Source: Paenibacillus sp. FSL R7-0337 | GTDB taxonomy: Bacteria; Bacillota; Bacilli; Paenibacillales; Paenibacillaceae | DNA length: 64,000 nt | Direction of reading: 5' to 3' | Assembly (NCBI RefSeq): GCF_037969875.1 | Contig: NZ_CP150218.1 | Location: forward strand, 3,224,001 to 3,288,000 | In this document: piece after piece, positions 20,701 to 27,808 of the stretch | Layout: the number at the start of each line of letters is the position of its first letter | Position numbering within the stretch: position 1 is the first letter of the stretch | Position numbers and translations under genes: made by a program | Notes under the pieces: model-generated | Seen by the model: only the letters and a program-made list of their open reading frames with translations | What the model was told of the DNA's origin: nothing | Databases searched by the model: none

Positions 20701-20916
20701 ATAAGCAGCTACCTTGCGTGCTCCTGTATCCAGTTGTTTAAAGTTCAGCTTATGCTCCTGTCTTTTGTTACTCAAATATGTGAGAAAACAAAAAGCTGGT
20801 TGATCCGGGTGGATCGCTGCACGTTTTTGCAGTATCTCGACAATTGTTGAGTTCTTTTTCAATTCCTCAGAATCAAGAGTATCCGACGCTTGGACCACAG
20901 CATATAAGTCTCTCAT
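14722..20916 (-). CDS. FAAL-ACP-Cy-A(Cys, Ox inserted)-PCP loading/thiazole megasynthase
   Basis: A 2,064-residue protein that starts the assembly line. An AMP-ligase of fatty-acyl-AMP-ligase type (about 20-590) has YTSGSTSTPKG near 188-198 and WGLAEVT near 341. The first carrier has Ser642 in GLDSM. Cy (about 705-1135) has D841/D846/S849 and QTPQVYLDHQ. A (about 1160-1935) has pocket residues D1361 L1362 Y1365 N1404 L1430 S1432 L1456 I1464 W1465 K1930, the cysteine code. Between A8 and A9 (about 1640-1880) sits a nitroreductase/SagB-like FMN oxidase with RSSSRRFL, SAGHLYPVQVYL and GTYYYHP, as in thiazole-forming modules such as epothilone EpoB. PCP has Ser1988 in LGIDSL. Predicted product on the PCP: a 2-alkylthiazole-4-carboxyl thioester. 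GGAGGG precedes the ATG; the gap to the dehydrogenase gene is 15 bp. Confidence 0.95.
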   Translation of the reverse strand: MRDLYAVVQASDTLDSEELKKNSTIVEILQKRAAIHPDQPAFCFLTYLSNKRQEHKLNFKQLDTGARKVAAYMQSLGLSGKRAILMYPDGLDFIVAFLGCLYAGVTAVPLYHFITRRKSDRMLSIIEDCDPQIFMSDSKRISTIKKFTDNQFSGTTFNWLTVEQAEEVNPDDFKPMNYQRDELAYLQYTSGSTSTPKGVMITHNNIMHNMDVNQWSFDLTQDSIGVSWIPHYHDMGLVLTILQPIYSGYRQVFMQPADFVSRPFRFLKAISDFKGTMTLMPNFAYEHCVLHATAEQKQELDLSSIVIAINGAEPVQYSTLEVFNQAFQVCGWKENAMAPAWGLAEVTLTVTAHKPTGGPVRVLDVDQYKLEQNIAEPAGKDSGTIRYCSVGAARADTQVVIVNPDTLTECPEGHVGELWVSSDSVAIGYWNKPESTNDTFAAYLAVTGEGPFMRTGDLGFVWEGQLYISGRIKDVIIIRGSNYYPNDIEFTAAHCHPQLVPNSCAAFAVTEGNQECLYIAQEIKRTETNRIDALGICDSIRKSVAEIHGLQVQGILLLRFGGIHKTSSGKVQRKQCKEAYLQGELDVLHTSIAGQDNNDVKEPSAELKQIEKCLLELVGSSTRIDCKQVRITSSMVTMGLDSMAMMMLKQKIEDMFLCQLELADLFNCTLAELACIIKDFTHSKEGSIHPLEDLAALGSIKDVESETFPLTELQNAYWMGRNEGFEIGGIAAHGYLEIKVKRMDVDHKRLNLAWQKIVKRHEMLRAMITSDGKQLIVDSNSSYDITYHDLSTLHSTLQQDHCEEITRKLSHQVIPLDTWPMFEIHHSKLGPQESILHFSIDLMIADIWSINLLFKEWYQTYVDLETSLNELNYTFRDYCHALELLKGTELYRKSEIYWKNRVEQLPHAPVLPLVKSLMNLGEIKFHHRSYTLPSHLWNKLKEQSSLHGVTPSVVILSAYSKILGMWSQSAQYSLNLTLFNRQPLHPDIHLLVGEFTSVLVFGVDLARAESFADYAQRIQRQLAEDMDHRYYSGVNVVRDLGHKWGKSPYESVLPVVFTSAISSESSMVFGGGDNFFGKVETQSQTPQVYLDHQVYEEGDDLILSLDAIEELFPNKMLDDLFHVYIKYLEELALHSERWSSLDGGLLPEKQLERRTTYNRTEAQLSEVPDEMLYSRFVKHAIQKPGNAGIITSARTLTYGEILNGASFIAASLKAQGARPNELIAVSMEKCWEQIVVVLGVVMAGAAYVCIDPALPKARQEYVMEHSSVRFIFAQRLLKGLPPGITCCVVDETILQEQVKIVETDASPDDLAYVLYTSGSTGLPKGVSISHRGALNTILDINHKFEIHEKDRILALSSLSFDLSVYDIFGILLAGGAIVIPDPSTERNPAHWLEMMKRHKVTIWNSVPSLMEMLVETVEAMRCSIQLRTVLMSGDWIPLHLPERIWRLGPATEIISLGGATEASIWSIYHPLRYIDSSWSSIPYGKPLSNQKFYVLHPDLSDCPEWVTGELYIGGAGVALNYFGDQEKTKRSFVQHPVTGERIYRTGDLGRFHPEGHIEFLGREDFQIKLGGFRIELGEIESVIHQHPKVRRAVVKKVLGKEGNASLASYLVLHSAVESEDMAKQGGDDFGRNMSQELRDDSFITDKQERILFKLSHKGLRAPEMLMREAGETGEHTIMLEAQPFDHDDYIKRSSSRRFLDTQVSLRTLSSFLGCLQGREVGDAERFRYGSAGHLYPVQVYLCIKDNKVAGLSGGTYYYHPLDHTLIPLRTSKEMNGDLHVIENRMIYESAAFTIFLIGKLPAIEPLYGKRSRDYCLIEAGLIIQLLETSGIQNEIGVCQIGALTDERRVPELLALDSDHILLHTLLAGGVDYADPLRGVPTEAKDNLPIESFPERVEEEIRKYCTQKLPHYMVPSSFTFMDRLPLTPVGKVDLKALPEPAIERPTDQGNTNPAMNEMEALIHRIFFAKSGMNAQLDVHKSFLELGIDSLTITRAWREIVQETGIQFPVVRVFEKPTIASLAAFLMQQDAESQSKLLVNEAIADTAVSEKAAKQRQALINRSKRR

Positions 20917-20931
20917 GCAATATACCCTCCA

Positions 20932-22137
20932 CTATTTAATTTTCACATAATGCCTTGCTATATTACTAAGCTGTATATTCGATGTGCCTTCATAAATCGT
21001 TCCGATTTTAGCATCTCTATATAACTTTTCTAATACATTTCCTTTCATGTATCCCTTCCCGCCAATAATCTCCAGGCATTGCGAGGCAGCTCTTTCCGCC
21101 ACCTGAGAAGCGTACAGCTTAACCATGCTTGAATGAAGGACAAGCTCTCTAAAGTTACATTTAGCTTGTTTCATCCGCACTGCATTGTAGATCATTAATC
21201 GAACTGCCTGAATTTCCGTTGCCAGCTGAGCAAGAGGAAAGTGTACCCCCTGATAAGTGGAGATATATTCTCCAAATTGAATTCGTTCTCCTGAATATTT
21301 CACAGCTTCATCAAAAGCGCCTTGCGCAAGGCCTAACATTTGAGCACTTATACCAATTCTTCCATCTGACAACGTCTCAAGCAGGATCATTAGCCCTTTG
21401 CTTCGAGAACCCAAAACATTCTCATCGGGTACAAACACATTATCCATAATCATGTCGCAGGTGGAGCTTGCCCGGATTCCCATTTTTAATTGCGGCTCAC
21501 AAACAGTTATTCCTTCAGATACGTTCTTGTCAATGATGAATGCGGTTAAATGCCCGCTGCTGGATGACTGTGCTGGATTGGAGGAAGGAACCTTCGCGAA
21601 CATGATGAACAATTCGGCTTCAGCCGCATTGGTTACCCAGTGTTTTTTACCGTTCAAAATATACCCGTTGTCTACCTTCTCTGCCCGACAGGTCAAAGAG
21701 GCCGCATCACTGCCCGCTTCTTCTTCCGTAATGGAGAATGCACCTACAGTGCCGTTCGCCAATCTTGGCAAAAACCTTTCTTTCTGCAACTCGGTTCCCC
21801 AGCGTATAAGTGCATTAACTACCAGTGTATTATGCACATCGATAAAGACGGCTACTGCCGGATCAACAATTGCCATTTCCTCAATCGCCAGGATCGAATA
21901 GAAAAAGGGATGTGCTGATCCCCCATACGCCTCAGGAATTTCTATATTCATCAGCCCTTCTGTAAACAGACTATTTATAAGTCCTTTATCCATCTTCGCG
22001 TCATTATCCATTTGATGGATAAGCGGGCTAACTTCTATCTGGGCAAAATGCTTTACATGATTCTGAAACTTCTTCTCCTCATCCGAAAGATAATTCAGTG
22101 GTGCGGTTTCTTTTTTATGCGCAGTTATTGTTCTCAT
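20932..22137 (-). CDS. Acyl-CoA dehydrogenase family protein
   Basis: A 401-residue flavoprotein of the acyl-CoA dehydrogenase family, full length. It shows the FAD/substrate signature GAFSITEEEAGSD, the ITN-like stretch KKHWVTNAAEAE and the catalytic-base motif YEGTSNIQL with Glu at about 383, so it should be active. The start codon overlaps the stop of the upstream thioesterase by 1 nt (TAATG), and the FAAL-NRPS begins 15 bp downstream. In this setting it probably introduces an alpha,beta double bond into the fatty acyl starter, either as the CoA ester or on the loading ACP behind the FAAL. A housekeeping beta-oxidation role is possible but does not explain the tight coupling. Confidence 0.92.
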   Translation of the reverse strand: MRTITAHKKETAPLNYLSDEEKKFQNHVKHFAQIEVSPLIHQMDNDAKMDKGLINSLFTEGLMNIEIPEAYGGSAHPFFYSILAIEEMAIVDPAVAVFIDVHNTLVVNALIRWGTELQKERFLPRLANGTVGAFSITEEEAGSDAASLTCRAEKVDNGYILNGKKHWVTNAAEAELFIMFAKVPSSNPAQSSSSGHLTAFIIDKNVSEGITVCEPQLKMGIRASSTCDMIMDNVFVPDENVLGSRSKGLMILLETLSDGRIGISAQMLGLAQGAFDEAVKYSGERIQFGEYISTYQGVHFPLAQLATEIQAVRLMIYNAVRMKQAKCNFRELVLHSSMVKLYASQVAERAASQCLEIIGGKGYMKGNVLEKLYRDAKIGTIYEGTSNIQLSNIARHYVKIK

Positions 22138-22859
22138 TAGTAACTCATACTCCTTTCAGCATATTTTCTGCTCAGCAGTGTCTCATTAATTAATGTTGTA
22201 ACGCTCTTGGCTTGCTCAAAAAGATAGAAATGCCCTCCCGGGAATTCGATGAAGCTACAGCTTCCAAGAGTATAGTTCTTCCAGGCTTTGTTATCGGATT
22301 CGGTAAGTGTTGCATCCTCCTTCCCAGTTAATACAGTGATATCCGAGTTCCAGAGAAAGCCCCTATCTCTATATGAATATGTTTCTAACGCTCTATAATC
22401 GGCCCGCAAAATCGGGATGAACATCTGAAATAACTCCTTGTTCTCAATAAGCTCCCGTGGAGTTCCTCCTATCCGGTAGATTTCGTCGATGAACTGCTCT
22501 TCAGGGAATTCACTTATAGGACGTTTAGTACCCAAATGTGGCGGAAATCTCCCGGAGAGAAATACATGCTGAGGTTCATAGTATCCTGCAAGCAATAACC
22601 TGTTAATAAGCTCAGTAACGACAATAGTCCCCATACTGTGACCAAATAATATGTACGCAGAGCCATCCAGCTGCCTCCGAACCTTATTAAAGGCATCATC
22701 CACCATTTCCTCAATACTGCGGCATAACGGTTCTGTAAAACGGCTGCCTCTACCTGGCAATTCCATTGGAATAACGGATACCACGCCTTGAAAATAATCC
22801 TTCCAGTTCCCGTAAAACATGGCCGAGCCGCCTGCATAAGAAAAGCAAAATAACTTCAT
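22137..22859 (-). CDS. Type II thioesterase, first gene of biosynthetic operon
   Basis: A 240-residue GrsT-like thioesterase. It shows FSYAGGSAMFYGNW at the N terminus, ELPGRGSR, nucleophile elbow GHSMGT (Ser75), an Asp in LTGKEDATL and catalytic His in GGHFYLF. The start used is ATG at 22859 with GGAGGAGGT about 9 nt upstream; an in-frame extension to 22979 lacks a ribosome site and would run over the likely promoter. It is translationally coupled to the dehydrogenase by a 1-nt overlap. Editing of the two carrier-rich megasynthases is the expected job. The operon has a second member of this family at its far end. Confidence 0.9.
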   Translation of the reverse strand: MKLFCFSYAGGSAMFYGNWKDYFQGVVSVIPMELPGRGSRFTEPLCRSIEEMVDDAFNKVRRQLDGSAYILFGHSMGTIVVTELINRLLLAGYYEPQHVFLSGRFPPHLGTKRPISEFPEEQFIDEIYRIGGTPRELIENKELFQMFIPILRADYRALETYSYRDRGFLWNSDITVLTGKEDATLTESDNKAWKNYTLGSCSFIEFPGGHFYLFEQAKSVTTLINETLLSRKYAERSMSY

Positions 22860-22917
22860 ATACCAGTGACCTCCTCCCTCTTTCCAGAAAAATCTGTATT
22901 CCGCTCCCAATGTACTA

Positions 22918-22946
22918 ACTATAAAGGGAGAAGTAGGTATAAATAA
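22918..22946 (-). promoter_or_regulatory. Candidate promoter of the biosynthetic operon
   Basis: On the minus strand TATAGT (22918-22923) is a fair -10. It is preceded at exactly 17 bp by TTATTT (22941-22946), a poor -35. A poor -35 fits an activator-dependent promoter. The predicted start is near 22911, about 50 nt before the thioesterase ATG. The site is read by eye and not proven. Confidence 0.45.
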
Positions 22947-22951
22947 CCCCT

Positions 22952-22979
22952 TTGTCCAGATAGGACTAAAAATGGACAA
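22952..22979. promoter_or_regulatory. Inverted repeat TTGTCCA-N14-TGGACAA, candidate operator
   Basis: Two perfect 7-bp arms (22952-22958 and 22973-22979) are separated by 14 bp, so their centres are 21 bp (two helical turns) apart. The dyad is centred about 54 bp upstream of the predicted transcription start and just upstream of the weak -35. A dimeric activator would bind there; the LytTR regulator encoded at 27053-27808 is the obvious candidate. It could instead be a simple hairpin, but no T-run follows it. Confidence 0.45.
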
Positions 22980-23079
22980 TTAGGCTGGAAATTCGACCTC
23001 TTTCGGTAGAATGGATGCTTCGGAAGACTCCATAAAAAAAGAAAGCAGGATATTCTCCCACTCTCTTATTTGAATTTTT

Positions 23080-26000
23080 TTAATATACGTTAAGCTTTCG
23101 CCTTGAATAATCATGAATAAGGTACGGAAGGTCTATCAGCATTTCTGTTCCTGCACCCGGTTCGGTGATCACTATAATAGAACCATTTAGCCGTTCAATC
23201 AATTCTTTGACTACTGATAACCCGAGCCCATGACCAGCATAAGAATTCAGCCCAAAGCTTGTTGTAACACCTTCTTCAAAAATATTGTTGACTAAGTCTT
23301 CTCGAATGCCTTGTCCGTCATCCATAATTATGCAGTGAAGCCTTTCATTATCGTGGTGTAGTGAAAAATGACATTGAATGGTGCCGTAAGGGCTCTTGCC
23401 CCTGCTTATCCGCTCACCCGAAATCTCAATTCCATGTACAATACAGTTTCGCAGCAGATGGGTCAGGATCTGTGAGATTCCGCGGTGAAGGTCCACATTA
23501 ATTTCAATATCCGCGCCTGTAACGACTAACGGATTTATGTTCTTGCCAATTTCTCTTGCCAGTGTTAACAATTCTTTTGAATTTAAATCTGTTACCTCTG
23601 AAATACTTTTTAAGCTTGTTGTTTCATTCTCAGACACATGCGCCTGCTCCAAGAAGGTTTCCCCAAAAATTTCTTCAAGCAGCTCCATATCCTTCTGAAT
23701 CCATGTATCAAATAATTTCAATTCATCTATTATTGTTGTTAAATCGCCTTGCTCCTTATGTGCTCTCCTTGTGAATTCATATAATCGTTTCTCCATCTCG
23801 TAAATATTGGATGAACTTGTATGCATATGAAATGATTTAAAATATCCTTTGAACGTATGTATGGTCTTATATATCCCCATCACCTCCTCTAACAACAATT
23901 CGTGTCTGCCTTCAATCAGGTAGTTTAGAGAAAGGGAGTACTCACGGTATTGCTGTAAATAATCACAAAAGAGATTATGATTGCTTCTTACCTGTACTAT
24001 CATTCTCAATTGCTGCCGTTCCTTTTCCAGATGCTGCTCCAACAATCGTTGCTGGGTGATGTCCTTGATGGTAACTAGGCAAATCTTTTTATTTGTCTGT
24101 TTGCAAGTAAAGAACCGGTACTGAATTCTATAGAGCAGATCATCTGCTTCATACGTATCCGGCAATAGGGCAAGATAGGTATCTAACTGATTTTTTTTAA
24201 GTTGTGAATGAAAAAGCTTCTTAAGAAGATCCCTAACAAATTGTTGATTCTCCGCATGATGCGGGCAAATTAATCTGGGGAAATCATACTGTTCAATAGA
24301 AAAACCGAATATCGCCAGGCATTCCCGGCTGTAGTCCGCTTGAACCTGAAGATCGTCTTCAAATTGCAAGAATCCTTGTCCCGCATGATCTAACATGTTT
24401 CTGATTCTACTTATTCTTTCAGATAGCATAAGTTCTATATTTTTGTTGCTCTTGGTTAACTGGGTATGCATTTTTATACGTGCCAACAGCTCCTGCTTTG
24501 ACACGGGTTTGACTAAATAATCGTTTACTCCGGCATCCAGGCCCTTTGCCAGGTCTTGCTCAAGATTGGAGGAAGCCAACATAATGATTGGCAGATCTCT
24601 AGGAGAATACATCTGCCTCAATCGTTGGGAGAGTTCAAATCCTGACATCTGCGGCATCATAATATCCGATATAATCAGATCAGGCTCAAATCCTTTATTG
24701 ATCAGCTCAATGGCCTCACTACCGCTTAATGCGAACATAACCAGATATTGCTCAGATGACAAAAAGTTGAGCAAAGCTTGAGCATTAATTGGCTCATCAT
24801 CAACAATGAGAATAAACGTTTTCTGAGAATATCCAGCATCATTAGGCAGATTGTGTTCTGCAGCCGGGTCCGTCATATCATATGTATCTGCAGCTATGCC
24901 TTCCTCAGGAAGGTGAACCGAACAGCCGTTAGGCTCCGAAAAGATGGGGAGTGTAAATATCACGGTGGTTCCCGCTCCCAGGTCTGAGATGAGATGAAAG
25001 TCGCCGCCGTGGGATTGAACCAAGTGTTTAGCGATTACCAGACCTACTTCCTCTCCTCCTCCATCAGCAAAGAATTGGGTATCCGCTTCTACACAGCTCT
25101 CGATGATTTCACACCTCTCCGGCGTTATCCCCACTCCTGTATCCCGAATTTCAATCTGAACATATCCTTCGATTACCTTCGAGCTAATCTCTATATTTCC
25201 CCAATTGGTAGATTTAATAGCAGTTTCGATTAGATAATAAATGATTTGCTGAACACGGCCTTCATCCGCATCTACAAGCGGAACATTGGGATCAATCCTA
25301 CTTGCAATTTTTACTGGTTTACCCTGAAGCTGAGTACGACAAGAAAGGATAACCAGTTCGGCTATCTCTCTTAACGAAATGGCCTTACGATCCAGGGTTG
25401 TTATTTCATACTTAAGCTTGGTAAAGTCCAATATTCCGTCAACGAGATTAGTCAGCCTTTTCCCGCTGATCACAATCATGGATAAGCTCTTTTTAATCAC
25501 TTCGTCTAAATAGCCGCTTCTGCCCTCTATAAGTGAATCTGCAACCCCAATCATCCCTTTTAAAGGAGCAAGCAGTGCATGGGAGGTCTTGAACAAGAAG
25601 TCATCTTTCATGGTATTCAATTCCCGTAGTTCCTCATTCTGCTCCTCTAATTTCATTAAATATAGCTTATTTTGATCAGAAATTTTCGAAAAGCGTCTGT
25701 ACAGAAATATGGAAAAAGTCATCATCATACACAATAAGGACCAGGGCAAGGAAATTTGTACCGGATGAGGCTGCAAATTCATGCCTCTTCCCGGAAGAAA
25801 AATAAAAGAATGCAAGAGGTGATCAATGTGATCTTTCATATTGATTAGCAGAAATACGAATACGCCATAGCTTAATATAATCAATTCCTGATCCATTGTT
25901 CTTTTGATTAGAGAAAGGCTCAAGGTAACACTCAGAATTGAAAACACAACAAAAACAAAGACAGAAAACAAGATGTGATAATTAATTCTGTCCAGTAGCT

Positions 26001-26901
26001 CCATATCAAAACACATCAATGTGATTACGAAAAAGAACAGCAGAATAGCTCCTTGCTTTAACACTCTTATTACTTTATTGTTAATCGTCTGCTTCTGGTA
26101 CATCATTTCTACAAGCGAGAGAAAGGGTACGCATATAAAAGAAATAGCTGTAATATGGAGATAAGAATCCAGCACCGGAGTGTTCCACAAAAAACGGGTC
26201 TGCACCTGCTCAGTAACAGCAATAATGCCACCACTTACAGAAAACAATGATAGATGTAGTAGTGAAGGTTCTTTTTTGTATCGAAAAAAAACGAAGAGTG
26301 CCAAAAAACCCACAAAACCTAGAATGACACCAGCCGCGTAGTTATCAAGATCCCCATAGAAAAGCTCTCTAATTACACTCGAATTAGTGCCTATCATTAT
26401 TTTGGGCTCAAACCCAAGATGTCGGCTATTTGAATTGACACGAAAAAAAACATCGTGTCCCAGCAATTCTTCATCTAATTCACTATAATGCGAAGTCCAG
26501 CTGGCAGATGATTGTTGAGACGGCTTCAAATCACTGGAAGCATACTGCAGCTTATTGTTAGAGTATACTTCGAACCTATCATGAACCCGGTAAATATACA
26601 GATAAGGATGCTTCCAAGCTGCATCTGGAAGTTTAATTTTAAACCATACATACTGTTCTTCTGTTTCTCGTGCTCTGGATAGGAACGTTGAGCTAGAAAT
26701 CTCCCACGGAGTTTTGTCCAGATAGGTCCACACAGGTACTCCGCTTTCATCATAAGGGGAATCGCCAAGACGGTACTCCGGCTTGTCCAGTACTACAAAA
26801 GAGGAAGTGGTATGACTACTATGAACAAGAAAATATCCTCCATTTTCCAAACAAACAATGATAAAAATAAACGCACAAATATATACCATATGCTTGAGCA
26901 T
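23080..26901 (-). CDS. Multi-domain hybrid sensor kinase with CheA-like output
   Basis: A 1,273-residue membrane sensor. Order: N-terminal helix, extracytoplasmic 7TMR-DISM-type sensor domain (about 35-180), seven hydrophobic helices (about 185-402), coiled linker, a HisKA-like box SHALLAPL with His441, and an HATPase_c fold with G1 DTGVGI. In that ATPase the N-box Asn is Glu (LIETAIKST) and G2 reads GEEVGL. Then come a receiver (DDE at 701-703, phospho-acceptor D746, K798), a PAS-like region (about 840-950), an Hpt-like helix IHTFKG with His1015, and a second HATPase_c resembling CheA (HLLRNCIVHGIE; GHGLGLSVV). Start ATG 26901 follows GGGGTGG by 9 nt; an upstream TTG would sit on the ribosome site. 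It is divergent from the LytTR regulator and lies upstream of the biosynthetic operon on the same strand. Confidence 0.88.
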   Translation of the reverse strand: MLKHMVYICAFIFIIVCLENGGYFLVHSSHTTSSFVVLDKPEYRLGDSPYDESGVPVWTYLDKTPWEISSSTFLSRARETEEQYVWFKIKLPDAAWKHPYLYIYRVHDRFEVYSNNKLQYASSDLKPSQQSSASWTSHYSELDEELLGHDVFFRVNSNSRHLGFEPKIMIGTNSSVIRELFYGDLDNYAAGVILGFVGFLALFVFFRYKKEPSLLHLSLFSVSGGIIAVTEQVQTRFLWNTPVLDSYLHITAISFICVPFLSLVEMMYQKQTINNKVIRVLKQGAILLFFFVITLMCFDMELLDRINYHILFSVFVFVVFSILSVTLSLSLIKRTMDQELIILSYGVFVFLLINMKDHIDHLLHSFIFLPGRGMNLQPHPVQISLPWSLLCMMMTFSIFLYRRFSKISDQNKLYLMKLEEQNEELRELNTMKDDFLFKTSHALLAPLKGMIGVADSLIEGRSGYLDEVIKKSLSMIVISGKRLTNLVDGILDFTKLKYEITTLDRKAISLREIAELVILSCRTQLQGKPVKIASRIDPNVPLVDADEGRVQQIIYYLIETAIKSTNWGNIEISSKVIEGYVQIEIRDTGVGITPERCEIIESCVEADTQFFADGGGEEVGLVIAKHLVQSHGGDFHLISDLGAGTTVIFTLPIFSEPNGCSVHLPEEGIAADTYDMTDPAAEHNLPNDAGYSQKTFILIVDDEPINAQALLNFLSSEQYLVMFALSGSEAIELINKGFEPDLIISDIMMPQMSGFELSQRLRQMYSPRDLPIIMLASSNLEQDLAKGLDAGVNDYLVKPVSKQELLARIKMHTQLTKSNKNIELMLSERISRIRNMLDHAGQGFLQFEDDLQVQADYSRECLAIFGFSIEQYDFPRLICPHHAENQQFVRDLLKKLFHSQLKKNQLDTYLALLPDTYEADDLLYRIQYRFFTCKQTNKKICLVTIKDITQQRLLEQHLEKERQQLRMIVQVRSNHNLFCDYLQQYREYSLSLNYLIEGRHELLLEEVMGIYKTIHTFKGYFKSFHMHTSSSNIYEMEKRLYEFTRRAHKEQGDLTTIIDELKLFDTWIQKDMELLEEIFGETFLEQAHVSENETTSLKSISEVTDLNSKELLTLAREIGKNINPLVVTGADIEINVDLHRGISQILTHLLRNCIVHGIEISGERISRGKSPYGTIQCHFSLHHDNERLHCIIMDDGQGIREDLVNNIFEEGVTTSFGLNSYAGHGLGLSVVKELIERLNGSIIVITEPGAGTEMLIDLPYLIHDYSRRKLNVY

Positions 26902-27052
26902 CCCAGACAACCACCCCTGCTTCTCCGCTCATAGGTTATTAAAGTACCTTCCAATAATATAGCTAAGAAATAACTCATAGACTTTTTTCTGTCAAAAATA
27001 TAAAATATACTGAAAACACTCATATGATTCTCAATTATAAAAGGAGATCGCC

Positions 27053-27808
27053 ATGAAAGAACGATATTCTTGTATTGTTGCAGAAGATGACTATCATGTA
27101 AGAAAACAATTAATTCAGGCTGCCTTAGGTGCAGGACTCAATCTGCTGGATAGCGTCTCCTCGGGAACAAGATTAATGGAAAGTGTAATGAAGTACAAAC
27201 CTGATATCATTATTACCGATATTCTTTTGGACAGAATGGATGGTTTATCCGCTTGCAGCAATCTAATCAAACAAGGATTCCCGCTGCAAATTATTGTGGT
27301 TTCAAACTCTTTTTTACCCGAACATTACAGTATTGGATTTGAACTGAATCTGGTGGACTTTATCAACAAGCCTATACAGGAAGCCCGACTGGACAAGGCT
27401 CTCAGGCAAGCCAAAACCAACCTTAATGAACAAAGACTTCTCAACCAGTTGCTACACGAAAAAGCACATTTGATCAATATTAAACAACGATATTACGACA
27501 TAGATGTTAATGAAGACCATATTTTTTTTATAGAAAAGACAGACAAACGATTATTCAAAATTTATATGGCCAATAATTCTGTCATAGAGACCAGTACGAA
27601 TCTGGAGCAGATCAAAGAGCAATGTTCTCCTAATATATTCATTCCCCACCGTAGCTATCTGGCCAATATTATACATATACAAGCAGTTATTCCGTTCCCC
27701 TCTATACCGGGAAATCACGAAATTATCTATCCAGACAGTCATTACAGGGTACCCTTGACCAGAAGGAACTACGCAACTTACAACCTATTAAAAAACAGCC
27801 TTCTGTAA
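27053..27808 (+). CDS. LytTR-family response regulator
   Basis: A 251-residue two-domain regulator. The receiver (1-120) has acidic residues EDD near 11-13, phospho-acceptor D56 in IITDILL and a conserved Lys in FINKPIQ. After a helical linker comes a LytTR DNA-binding domain (about 140-245), with the FIEKTDKRLFKIY and FIPHRSYLANIIHI stretches of that fold. AAAAGGAG precedes the ATG. It is transcribed away from the sensor kinase gene with about 150 bp between them, which suggests a cognate pair and shared control. The likely target is the biosynthetic operon; its inverted repeat at 22952-22979 is the best visible site. Confidence 0.88.
   Translation: MKERYSCIVAEDDYHVRKQLIQAALGAGLNLLDSVSSGTRLMESVMKYKPDIIITDILLDRMDGLSACSNLIKQGFPLQIIVVSNSFLPEHYSIGFELNLVDFINKPIQEARLDKALRQAKTNLNEQRLLNQLLHEKAHLINIKQRYYDIDVNEDHIFFIEKTDKRLFKIYMANNSVIETSTNLEQIKEQCSPNIFIPHRSYLANIIHIQAVIPFPSIPGNHEIIYPDSHYRVPLTRRNYATYNLLKNSLL

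Noticed and set aside
3573-22859. Reading the cluster as a siderophore pathway (pyochelin/yersiniabactin type)
   Set aside because: There is no salicylate or aryl starter enzyme, no receptor or iron ABC transporter and no Fur-like box nearby. The FAAL loader points to a fatty starter.
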